Assembly (NCBI RefSeq): GCF_000328525.1
Contig: NC_019964.1
Span: forward strand, 2,170,001-2,234,000
Direction: 5' to 3'
Length of the DNA: 64,000 nt
Origin: Halovivax ruber XH-70
GTDB lineage: Archaea; Halobacteriota; Halobacteria; Halobacteriales; Natrialbaceae
Shown here: positions 33,373 to 40,817 of the stretch, in pieces
How positions within the stretch are numbered: the first letter of the stretch is position 1
Layout: the number at the start of each line of letters is the position of its first letter
Notes under the pieces: generated by a model
What the model was told of the DNA's origin: nothing
Databases searched by the model: none
What the model saw: the letters and a program-made list of their open reading frames with translations, nothing else
Translations under genes and position numbers: made by a program

Positions 33373-35712
33373 TTAGTCCTGACGGCGGAGCGCCAGCATC
33401 GCCGCGCTCAGCAGGGCGACCAGTGCGACAGCAACGCCGAATCCGGGCGACTCGTCGGAGTCGTCATCGTCGGATCCGCCGGACTCGTCGGACTCGTCGG
33501 ACTCGTCGGACTCGTCACCGGAGCCGGACTCGTCCCCTTCGTCAGGGTCGTTAACGGTGAGCGTACCGGACGCGGAGTCGTCCTCGTCACCGTCGTCACC
33601 GGTCGTGGTGACGGAGTACTCGATGTCACCAGCGGAGCTGGTGTCGAAGTCAGCGGTGAACTCCTGCGAGCCACCGGCTTCGAGTTCGAGTTCCTCGGAC
33701 GTGACCTCCTCACCGTCGACGGTGATGGAGATCGTACCCGCGGCCGTGCCTTCTGGGACGTCGTTGCTAGCGGTGACCGTCAGGGTTGCGTCTTCGTCGA
33801 CAGCAACCTCGGACGGCGCGTTAGCGGTAACGCTGAGGGACGGCTCTGCGCCAGTACCTTCGCCGATGATTCCGTCAGCGGTGTCCGTCAGACTCGTACC
33901 GAGGAGCTGCGCTTCGATACCGAACTCGGTATCCTGGACCTCACCGGTGAGGTCGACAGTTGCCGTCCACGTGCCATCAGCAGCGACCGTTCCCGTTGCT
34001 GATTCGTAGAATGGGTTGTCCGCTCCATCCGGGGTCTCGGCGACGACGTCGACTTCTGCGCCTGGCGCGACGTTCGTCGTACCCGTGATCTCCTGACCGG
34101 ATTCAGGAGCGAGGTTGAACGAATCAGAGGCGAGGGCGAACGACGGCTCCTCGACACTGAACGTCGAACTGAAGGATTCCGTTTCTTCAGTGTAGTGGTT
34201 GTAGTTTGCGATGGTGCCGTCTTCGGCCGCGTCAGCCTTGTTGTAGACGTCGAACGAGACTTCGAATTCGTTCGAGGCGTTGCCTTCCGACACGTTGTAG
34301 AAGGCAGCGATCGTGCCGTTCTCCTCATTGGCGAGGAAGTTTTCGGCCGTCATATCTACAGGCGATTCACCGAAGCCAGGGTTCTGGTGCGTGACGTTGA
34401 GGTACGCACCCTCCTGGGCGAGGGCGTCAACGCTGTCAGCGTAGCCGAAGAGGCCGTTCGCTTCAACTACGACTGCCAGGTAGTCGCCTTCAGCCATCGA
34501 GCCATCGATCTGAGCACCGTTCTCAGCGATTGCGCCGATGTTGCTTGCCTCAACGTTTTCGGCCACACTCTTGGAGACCGTGTACGTGTTCAGATTCTCG
34601 GTCGAGCGGTCGGTAACACGGAACGCGCCACGGTCAACCTGATTGCCGTCAGCGTCCTCAAGTTCCATGTTAAGCGTGCTCGTCATGCCCCAGATCTCCT
34701 CAGCGGAGGAGTCCCATTCGTCAGAAGAGGCATTCATCGCGTAGTTGGCTGTGAAACTGCCATCCTGGTCCGACATGTCACCAACAACGTTGGTGGTGTC
34801 GTCCTTGAACAGCGCGTGCGTGTTGATAGGGATGTCAACCTGCGAAACGCCAGCAGGTGCGGTAATGTCCCCAGCAAGGACGGTAATCGGCTCGCCGTTC
34901 GGACTCCAGGTGAGCGAGAGGTTGGCGTCAGTCGCCTCCTCCATGTTGACGGTGACCGTAACGTGGTCGCCTTCAACCCCTTCAGCGACAGATTCTGGGA
35001 ATTCAATCGCCGATTCAATCTTCTCAGTCACTTCGATCGAAGTCGAAACTTCAGCCGTCGTCCCTGCAGCTGCGATGGTGAAGTTGTACTCACCAGGGTC
35101 AACGGATTCGGCGAAGGTTACGTTAAGGGTAGCGTCGCCTTTGACAGTCACGAAGTCTCCATCGTGCGACGTCGTAGACGCACCCTCAATCATCGTTTCC
35201 AGCTGGCTCGCACTGAAGGAGTCAGAGCTGATCTCAGCGTCGAACTCGCCCATGTTGGAGTTCAGCTGGAGCGTGGCGTTGTCGCCCTGCTGAACAGAGT
35301 TCTCGATGAACATCGTTCCGCCCTTCGAACCATCGTTGAGCGAGAGCACTCGAACGTCGATGGTAACGTCAGTGGAACCATCAGTCAGGTTGTAGGTACC
35401 CTTCTCGAGGCTTCCTGTTTCGAAGACGTAGTGAGATCCGTTAGTGTCAACGTTGAACTGGAACGATTCTCCGTTTTCGTTTACCTTTACCAGTTCGACA
35501 CTATCCCCGGTGAGGGCAGTGTCGTCAACAGCTACTGTTTGGCCCTGTACTACACTCCCGCCAGTACCGTCCATTACCACTCGCTGCTCTCCGTGATCCG
35601 CAGCCGCAGGAGCAGCAAACGCTGCGCCCATTGCGACGACGGAGAGCACCATAAGCGCGGCCAGGACGACTGCACGTCCCTTCTCGCGCACTGATGTCGT
35701 GTCTTTTGTCAT
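33373..35712 (-). CDS. csg: Major S-layer (cell surface) glycoprotein
   Basis: A 779-residue secreted protein. The N-terminal signal (REKGRAVVLAALMVLSVVAMG) ends after PAAA and is followed by a domain typical of haloarchaeal surface proteins. At least ten N-x-S/T sequons (such as NLT, NFT, NLS, NGT) suggest N-glycosylation. A Ser/Asp/Glu-rich stalk made of ESD repeats precedes SPGFGVAVALVALLSAAM and a basic end. This is a PGF-CTERM tail recognised by archaeosortase A for lipid anchoring. The length is slightly below the 820-850 residues of known haloarchaeal S-layer proteins. The gene is less G+C-rich than its neighbours, in keeping with Asn/Thr-rich content. Confidence 0.9.
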   Translation of the reverse strand: MTKDTTSVREKGRAVVLAALMVLSVVAMGAAFAAPAAADHGEQRVVMDGTGGSVVQGQTVAVDDTALTGDSVELVKVNENGESFQFNVDTNGSHYVFETGSLEKGTYNLTDGSTDVTIDVRVLSLNDGSKGGTMFIENSVQQGDNATLQLNSNMGEFDAEISSDSFSASQLETMIEGASTTSHDGDFVTVKGDATLNVTFAESVDPGEYNFTIAAAGTTAEVSTSIEVTEKIESAIEFPESVAEGVEGDHVTVTVNMEEATDANLSLTWSPNGEPITVLAGDITAPAGVSQVDIPINTHALFKDDTTNVVGDMSDQDGSFTANYAMNASSDEWDSSAEEIWGMTSTLNMELEDADGNQVDRGAFRVTDRSTENLNTYTVSKSVAENVEASNIGAIAENGAQIDGSMAEGDYLAVVVEANGLFGYADSVDALAQEGAYLNVTHQNPGFGESPVDMTAENFLANEENGTIAAFYNVSEGNASNEFEVSFDVYNKADAAEDGTIANYNHYTEETESFSSTFSVEEPSFALASDSFNLAPESGQEITGTTNVAPGAEVDVVAETPDGADNPFYESATGTVAADGTWTATVDLTGEVQDTEFGIEAQLLGTSLTDTADGIIGEGTGAEPSLSVTANAPSEVAVDEDATLTVTASNDVPEGTAAGTISITVDGEEVTSEELELEAGGSQEFTADFDTSSAGDIEYSVTTTGDDGDEDDSASGTLTVNDPDEGDESGSGDESDESDESDESGGSDDDDSDESPGFGVAVALVALLSAAMLALRRQD
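33470..33545. repeat. 9-bp repeats encoding the Glu-Ser-Asp stalk
   Basis: GACTCGTCG is repeated about five times in a row within csg, encoding Glu-Ser-Asp units just before the PGF-CTERM anchor. Length variation by slippage is likely. Confidence 0.7.
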
Positions 35713-35773
35713 GTTGTATCGTGTTGTGTTGTTTCGCTTCGGTAGCGATCCATGCGCCGGGATCGTTCACCTC

Positions 35774-35794
35774 CCGTCTGCCCGGCGCAGACGG
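35774..35794 (-). promoter_or_regulatory. Structured leader hairpin of csg
   Basis: CCGTCTGC and GCAGACGG are eight-base inverted arms around a five-base loop, about 60-80 bases upstream of the csg start. With a TATA-like GTAATAAG at about 35846-35853, transcription would begin near 35820, giving a leader of about 110 bases that contains this hairpin. The rest of the gap 35713-36159 shows no gene. Confidence 0.45.
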
Positions 35795-36159
35795 TATGGC
35801 TATCTGCCTCCCGGGTAGGGGTGTCTGATTCATTACAAGGTATCCGTAATAAGTCTTCTAGTTTCAGATTGAGTGAGCGACGGCGAAGTAATGGCGGAAT
35901 ACAGGCGTAGCGAGCCTCGTGGCCCCAGATATCGTTCGGTAAGAGTGTCACAGGTAAAGTGGGGTTTATCTGGAGGGGCGGACCTCCGGCCAGCGACAGC
36001 ATCGGGATACAGCTGAGGTTGCGTCGCTCACGGGGCCAACAATCGAACGGAACACCCGAGCGCTGTCACCAAAGACTACAATTGATCCCGCGTGCGTGGA
36101 AACAAATATACTTAATCTGGAGTGGCTAAACATCCGGGAGTCTCTCACTCCACCGTGGA

Positions 36160-36426
36160 CTACCCGTTCCTCTCTGCGTGGTCCGCTGGGACTCGATCGG
36201 CGTCCGGTGGCTCCACCGGTTCCGGCTCACCGTAACCGGCAAATTCGAGCAGCCCGAGGGCTGCCACGCAATCCACGCAGACCAACCGTACGCCGTCCTC
36301 GTATCGATCTGATTTCGTGCCTTGATGGAGCGCTTCGAGCCGGACCCAGTGATCTGCGGTGAGTTCGACGTTACACCGCTCGCACGCGGGACCCGATCGT
36401 TGCGCGTCGTACTCGTAACGCCCCAT
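36160..36426 (-). CDS. Small double-CxxC protein
   Basis: An 88-residue protein with Cys15/Cys18 (CERC) and Cys50/Cys53 (CVDC), separated by 31 residues including HWVRLEALHQG. It is a probable zinc-binding fold of unknown function, with an acidic Pro-rich tail. I chose ATG 36426 (MGRYEYDAQR); the open frame extends upstream but without conserved-looking content. Confidence 0.65.
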   Translation of the reverse strand: MGRYEYDAQRSGPACERCNVELTADHWVRLEALHQGTKSDRYEDGVRLVCVDCVAALGLLEFAGYGEPEPVEPPDADRVPADHAERNG

Positions 36427-36778
36427 CAGCGCACCTCCGACGAACTGGCGTGGGGTGCCAGTCGGGTTTTGGATCCTAAAATGAATGGCGCGAGGAGCTG
36501 GCGCTGGCTGTTCCACAGACGTGCGAGACCTTTTTGGCTCAGTGGTTTGTACGCAATCATGGTTGACAAATCCGTTCCTGGATTTGGAAGCCACGTCTCG
36601 GGTGGACCTAGCACCCGGGACATTTCCTATGCGCATGTCCCCGCGACAGTGATCGAGCGCGGCTTCCGTTCTGACAGTACACGTGAGAGAATATATAATT
36701 ACTGGATTGACAGACGATGGATGAATGGTGTGCCCGCTTCATAGGTTCGCCGCCACAGCAGCCGCCGATGCCAGTCGA
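36427..36778. other. Accessory intergenic DNA with one weak short frame
   Basis: A 61-codon frame at 36559-36744 (plus strand, MVDKSVPGFGSHVSGG start) is the only candidate; I do not recognise it. The DNA has lower G+C than the core genes. It is probably decayed accessory sequence. Confidence 0.4.
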
Positions 36779-37009
36779 TCAGGTTGTCGCTCGTCTCGTC
36801 CGGTTCATACGCGGGACCGTGACGATATCGAACACCTGATAGTGGCGATCGTCGGTCGTGAGATGGTCAATTTCGAGTTCATCAATGTGGCACGCGATCG
36901 TAAAATCCGTAACCGAAGCGTCGACGCCCTTCGGTTGTGTCGCGCGGACGTAGAATGGAATCGGCTCAACCCGGTGAACTACCCAGCATCGGATGTCGTC
37001 GGGAGTAAT
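36779..37009 (-). pseudogene. Remnant of a PIN-domain (VapC-like) gene
   Basis: An open frame without a start codon encodes the C-terminal part of a PIN domain. It contains VTDFTIACHIDELEIDHL followed by TTDDRHYQVF, which matches the helix-strand segment with the third and fourth acidic residues of PIN nucleases. A stop (TAA) precedes it directly and the N-terminal half is missing, so it is a truncated toxin gene. Confidence 0.6.
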
Positions 37010-37046
37010 TTACCGTGCCCCCGCTTGTCGTCCGTGGTTCGATAGT

Positions 37047-37475
37047 TCAAGCCGGTGTCGCGGAGGCGTCTCCCCGATTGGGGGAGCGGGGGAAGCGAAT
37101 CGAGAAATCGATGTTCTCGGCTCCACCACGAAGCATGGGCCGCTTACAAGCGCCATCGTCTTCGAACTCGACGACCCCCAGTGAGTCGAGTTCAGTCAGG
37201 TTGCGGTGGACTTCGCGGTAGTCTCGGTCGACACGCTCCGCGAGCTGGCGGATGCTCGCTGGCTCTTCGGAGACGATCGTCTCGATGAGTTGGAGGTTCG
37301 CAGTACGCATGAGGCGAGCGATGTCGTCGAACTCCTCGAAGTTGAGGATAAAGCGCACGTCCTGTTCGATTCCGTCTCCCGTCTCGTCAGCTTCGGCCCG
37401 GCGCAACCGCTCGCGGGCGGTGTTTCGATGCTCCGCGGCTTGCTGGAACGTGATTTTGAGTGTGTTTTCGATCAT
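37047..37475 (-). CDS. HTH regulator/antitoxin (HVO_A0114-like)
   Basis: A 142-residue winged-helix protein. The core LMRTANLQLIETIVSEEPASIRQLAERVDRDY continues into REVHRNLTELDSLGVVEF, with a C-terminal KRPMLRG strand. This is the pattern of the HVO_A0114 family of putative DNA-binding proteins. Its start overlaps the stop of the upstream TumE-like gene by four bases (ATGA), the usual arrangement for a toxin-antitoxin pair. It probably neutralises the partner and represses the operon. Confidence 0.75.
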   Translation of the reverse strand: MIENTLKITFQQAAEHRNTARERLRRAEADETGDGIEQDVRFILNFEEFDDIARLMRTANLQLIETIVSEEPASIRQLAERVDRDYREVHRNLTELDSLGVVEFEDDGACKRPMLRGGAENIDFSIRFPRSPNRGDASATPA

Positions 37476-37753
37476 GAGTGGGTATCGATTTCCTCGAGGA
37501 ATCGGTCGCGGAGTGCCAGCATCCCCGGAAACTCGATTTCAGTGACTCCCTCAGGCGTGTGGCACTCGTGGCGACCGACGGTTTCGTTTTCGTTATCGTA
37601 CCTGAGGATGGTGCCTCGGCCGTTCGTGTAGCCGTAGTGGAGCGCGTAGCGGTACCCGCTCGGATACTGTGGGTCATCGGTCCTGATGATCTTGCGCCGG
37701 ATAACACGGGTATCGACACGATCCTCCACGTCTTCGATGACCGTATGACCCAT
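37472..37753 (-). CDS. TumE-like toxin (DUF6516)
   Basis: A 93-residue protein with the segments RVIRRKIIRT, YRYALHYGYTNGRGTILRYDNE and GRHECHTPEG. These match my recollection of the TumE/DUF6516 toxin family (YRYxLH, LxRYDN, HxH). It is the first gene of the pair with the HTH antitoxin. The toxin's biochemical target is not known from sequence. Confidence 0.7.
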   Translation of the reverse strand: MGHTVIEDVEDRVDTRVIRRKIIRTDDPQYPSGYRYALHYGYTNGRGTILRYDNENETVGRHECHTPEGVTEIEFPGMLALRDRFLEEIDTHS

Positions 37754-38079
37754 CGACAGTGTATGGTACGAACCCCATCACCAAGAGTCTATGGGACCGA
37801 ACCCGTATCGCAGGCATCTCAATCGTCGGATGCAAGGAGCTATTCTGATGGCTATCTTGATGGTGATGACAGCTATCACAAATCGGGAATACGCGGTGGA
37901 CGGTCTCCAGTAGCTCAAATTCCAATGTTGATCAGTCGAGTGAAACCAGGAGAGAGTTGTGTGATACGCCCACTTTGGGTTCGTGGCTGCGGTACAAGTA
38001 CGTCGTTCACCGATCGCGGAGCGGTTGAGCCGACGGCCGAACCAGAAAGCGCGGCGTGGCGGCGCGAAAAGTCGAGTCG

Positions 38080-38100
38080 CGCGGGACCACAGGTCCCGCG
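38080..38100. repeat. Hairpin, 9-bp stem with three-base loop
   Basis: CGCGGGACC and GGTCCCGCG are perfect inverted arms around ACA. The same design (8-9 bp stem, three-base loop) recurs at 38111, in valS and in the MMPL gene. Confidence 0.8.
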
Positions 38101-38110
38101 GACCATGCGA

Positions 38111-38129
38111 ACGGGCGCAAAGCGCCCGT
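38111..38129. repeat. Hairpin, 8-bp stem with three-base loop
   Basis: ACGGGCGC and GCGCCCGT are perfect inverted arms around AAA, ten bases from the preceding hairpin. Confidence 0.8.
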
Positions 38130-38275
38130 AAGCAGACGGTGAAACCGCGAGACAACAGCGCTTTCCACGGCTGGCGGGGAGGAAGGAGTGCTTTTGGTCA
38201 ACATTTTATCGAGTGTCAGCGGAACGTGTGCCAGCAGCGCTGGCCTCGTTCCGCCAGAACGGAGGGCAAAAGGTT

Positions 38276-38294
38276 GCGGGACAAGATTCGAACC
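38276..38294 (-). repeat. Partial copy of the tRNA-Leu 3' end (candidate att scar)
   Basis: A 19-base stretch repeats the T-arm/acceptor region of tRNA-Leu (38449-38467) with one mismatch and in the same orientation, 173 bases away on the 3' side. That is the pattern left by integrase-mediated insertion into a tRNA 3' end. A weaker, inverted match lies at 38394-38414. Confidence 0.6.
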
Positions 38295-38445
38295 ACGCCG
38301 AGACGATCGCTCGCTTCGCTCACGGTTACACCGTTCGCATCGCGATTCTCACTTCGTTCCGAACCGCGCTTCGCTCGCGCTGCGACTCGTCTACTTCGAA
38401 TCCCTTGTCGCGCATACACGCCGCTCACGGTTGTTCGCGGCGGTA

Positions 38446-38528
38446 TGCGCGGGACAGGATTCGAACCTGCGGAGGTCTACACCACAGCGTCCTAAGCGCT
38501 GCGCCATTGGCCACTTGGCTACCCGCGC
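38446..38528 (-). tRNA. tRNA-Leu, anticodon TAG
   Basis: An 83-base class II tRNA. The acceptor arms GCGCGGG and CCCGCGC pair exactly; the T-loop is TTCGAAT. The anticodon stem CAGCG/CGCTG encloses CTTAGGA, giving anticodon TAG (reads CUA and perhaps other CUN codons). There is a long variable arm and no intron, and CCA is not encoded. A TATA-like TTTTTATAG lies about 70 bases upstream on the minus strand. Confidence 0.93.
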
Positions 38529-38875
38529 GCAACATCCCAAGTACTCCCCAGCGGGAGTGAACGGGACGTCTGATCGAAGATGCTCGTGGGATCTATAAAA
38601 ACCTGACTTCCCGCAAGCGATTGGGGCGATCGAATGCTGTACATCTCACGGATCAACATAGTTGTGACACTGATCCCACCAGAACTGGTGGGAGGACTTC
38701 AATAGGAAGGTAACAAGTACACGGCAGATTGTGTAGACAAGCCCTTCGTCAGACATACATCAACCATCAGCTCGTTCTTAAAAGGAGTGGTGCTACTTTG
38801 ATGTGGTAAAAATACTGGTTTAGGTTTTGAATTTCGTCACAACGGTTATGCAGTGAGCCAACATTAGGATCGTAT
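38529..38875. other. Intergenic region between tRNA-Leu and HTH gene
   Basis: No gene is seen. It contains the tRNA promoter and a perfect inverted repeat at 38674-38693 (TCCCACCAG, two-base loop, CTGGTGGGA), which could be an insertion-sequence end remnant. The DNA near 38700-38870 is AT-rich and includes the promoter of the next gene. Confidence 0.5.
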
Positions 38876-39244
38876 ATGAGTGTGATCGACGCGGGTGAGG
38901 AAGCGAGCATGCGCAAGCAGCGACTCGAGTATCCGAGCGGCTGGCTCTATCTTTGCAGACACGAAAGTGTTCACTTCATTATCGACGCTCTCCTCCAGGT
39001 CGACCCCAAAAAGGAGTTCAATCAGACCGAGCTCGCGGAGTTCGCTGGCATCAGCCGACAGAGCGTCCGTCGACACATCGATCGGCTGGTCGAGCTTGGC
39101 GTCGTCGCCGAAACCGCTGGCGGGAAACGCTACCACTACAACATAGAAAGTCCGGTCGGCCAGTTGATCGCCGAATTGAACGGGGAACTGGCTGCAATCG
39201 GCATTGAACAGGCGGCCGACGAGACTGCTGGAGACGAGTCGTAA
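38876..39244 (+). CDS. Winged-HTH transcriptional regulator
   Basis: A 122-residue DNA-binding protein. The core HFIIDALLQVDPKKEFNQTE continues into LAEFAGISRQSVRRHIDRLVELGVV and a wing with KRYHYN. This is an ArsR/MarR-like winged helix typical of haloarchaea. It may be an accessory-region regulator; its target is unknown. The low-G+C upstream region has no clear operator. Confidence 0.82.
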   Translation: MSVIDAGEEASMRKQRLEYPSGWLYLCRHESVHFIIDALLQVDPKKEFNQTELAEFAGISRQSVRRHIDRLVELGVVAETAGGKRYHYNIESPVGQLIAELNGELAAIGIEQAADETAGDES

Positions 39245-39384
39245 CCGGCCTTCTATCCTGTTACAGGTGTAGAGTCTGTGGCAGCCAATCTCTCGCCTCT
39301 CTTTCTAGCACTGCGCTCTCACGGACTAGCGCCCTACGGTTGCAACTGATGGACGTCGAGACGTTCCAACCGCACAACTGTCGA

Positions 39385-39558
39385 TCACCGGTGCGTGACC
39401 GGCTCTTCGGGCGTCCAGTCCGGGGGGACGATGAAGGTGACGTGTTCGTCGTCGCGGCGCTGGTGGTGCTCGGCGGCCTGTTCGGCCAGCGATCGTTCTC
39501 GATAGCCCATCTCGAGGCCGCAGCCGGTACAGACGAGTTTACACGTGGGTTCGGTCAT
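39385..39558 (-). CDS. Small zinc-finger-like protein
   Basis: A 57-residue protein. Its N-terminus has CKLVCTGCGLEMGYRER and a following HHQRRDDEH segment, so Cys10, Cys13 and the His residues could bind one zinc ion. It resembles many haloarchaeal mini-proteins of unknown function. Base composition fits the core genome. Confidence 0.6.
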   Translation of the reverse strand: MTEPTCKLVCTGCGLEMGYRERSLAEQAAEHHQRRDDEHVTFIVPPDWTPEEPVTHR

Positions 39559-39732
39559 GAGACACCGGAGCCGCGACGCGTCAGCAAGAGTCCGTGCCCC
39601 TCCCTCCTAAGTAAGAGCCTCGTAGCCAACGAACTCGTGACTCATCGGGTCGAGCGGGTGTTAGTAGCGAGTTATTGGACGGCATGGTTTCCGAGACACT
39701 CATCGAAGGATACGGACACCGGGGGCGGATTT

Positions 39733-40068
39733 ATGCACCGCGGGACGAAACCCCGCTATGTGTACAGCGCGCGCGAACGACTCGCCCAGAAGCAGTGGAT
39801 CGAAGAGCTAGAGCGAGCAGCTGACGAACTCGAGCTGTCGGACGACATCCGGTCGACGGCCGTCGATCTCTTTCTCTCGGACGTCCCGGAGACCGACCGA
39901 TCGAAACGGGCCGTCGTGGCGTCGAGTCTGTACGCCGCGGCGCTGATCGGCAGCGACGGGCGAACGCAGGGAGCGGTCGCCGACGCCGTAGACGTCTCAC
40001 GGCTCTCGATTCAGTCACGGTGGAAGGAACAGCTCGAAGCGGCCGGACTGGACGCACCGGGCTGGTAA
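39733..40068 (+). CDS. TFB-like protein with a single cyclin repeat
   Basis: A 111-residue protein with one cyclin fold of the TFB type: QKQWIEELERAADELELSDD, RSKRAVVASSLYAAALIGSDG, and the recognition-like helix VADAVDVSRLSIQSRWKEQLEA. The final GLDAPGW resembles the end of TFB. It lacks the zinc ribbon and the first repeat, so it cannot replace TFB. It may bind DNA near promoters or modulate TFB paralogues. I chose ATG 39733; the open frame upstream is antisense to the zinc-finger gene. Confidence 0.75.
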   Translation: MHRGTKPRYVYSARERLAQKQWIEELERAADELELSDDIRSTAVDLFLSDVPETDRSKRAVVASSLYAAALIGSDGRTQGAVADAVDVSRLSIQSRWKEQLEAAGLDAPGW

Positions 40069-40156
40069 CGGACACAGACGCAGACACGCTCAAACGGAGG
40101 CAAAAACGCAGACGCACGATCGCGACGACAACACGCACGAATGCGATCGCCTGGCC

Positions 40157-40663
40157 CTATTCGGTCGATCGCGAATCAGAATCCCGATCGCGTCCGTCCT
40201 GCTCCGGCGTCAGCGCGCCGTGTTCGTCGATTTCGCCATTGACGATTCGCGTACTCGAGATAATATCGCCGTCTTCGGCTCGGGCGTGGGGAACGACGAT
40301 CAGTTCGAGCGCGTCGTGACCGCGCTCGCGACGGAGTTCGTTGATCTGCTTGCCGCCGGCGACCGTCTCCGGCGAGACGACGAGGGCGTCGAACTGCGGT
40401 TCGGTCGCAATACCGGTCGACTCTTCGAGTTGGCGGATCTCGAAGTCTCGCCCACGCGGATCGGCGAGGCGTTCGAGTTCCGCCCGGAGATCGCGTTCAC
40501 GTTCGCTGTAGGGACGGACGTAGCGGTCGACGTGGCGTGTCGCGGGCGCGAGTTCGTCACTCGTCAGCCCCACGGTGACGTCGCCGAGTTCAAACGCGCG
40601 TTCGAAGAGTCGACGGTGGCCGTCGTGGACCGGGTCGAACGTGCCACCGAGCGCGACCTGCAT
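40157..40663 (-). CDS. coaD: Phosphopantetheine adenylyltransferase (archaeal CoaD)
   Basis: A 168-residue nucleotidyltransferase. The HxGH motif appears as GGTFDPVHDGH at residues 6-16, followed by FELGDVTVGLTSDE and a C-terminal DIISSTRI (the usual ISSTxI/R block). It makes dephospho-CoA from ATP and 4'-phosphopantetheine. I chose ATG 40663 (MQVALGGTFDPVH); a TATA-like TTTTATAC lies about 30 bases upstream. The tail of 30 residues is acidic and low-complexity. Divergent from the malic enzyme gene. Confidence 0.93.
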   Translation of the reverse strand: MQVALGGTFDPVHDGHRRLFERAFELGDVTVGLTSDELAPATRHVDRYVRPYSERERDLRAELERLADPRGRDFEIRQLEESTGIATEPQFDALVVSPETVAGGKQINELRRERGHDALELIVVPHARAEDGDIISSTRIVNGEIDEHGALTPEQDGRDRDSDSRSTE

Positions 40664-40817
40664 ACCCGCTTCTTCGACCCCGCGAGTATAAAAGAGTCGA
40701 AACTGCCGTTCCACGGGCGGCGGTACCGGCAATCGCCGCCCCCTCTCTGCGTGGTGGCGACCGCTCGTCACGCCTGATCCTCACAACATTTGTATCTGGC
40801 CACGTCAGTGTCGGGGT

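Larger units (their letters stand above)
37754..38445. other. Gene-free accessory region upstream of tRNA-Leu
   Basis: No convincing gene is seen in this 690-base region. It holds two strong hairpins (38080-38129), several CTTCGCTC-type low-complexity words and copies of the tRNA-Leu 3' end. It looks like the residue of past insertions. Confidence 0.55.

Noticed and set aside
34195-35694. 499-codon plus-strand open frame across csg
   Set aside because: It is antisense to the S-layer gene and has no domain, signal or plausible start context.
36559-36744. 61-codon plus-strand frame starting MVDKSVPGFG
   Set aside because: There is no recognisable domain, and it sits in decayed accessory DNA. 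It is mentioned as a weak candidate only.
38007-38204. 65-codon minus-strand frame over the twin hairpins
   Set aside because: The frame is kept open by the G+C-rich palindromes; the product is Arg/Pro-rich without a domain.
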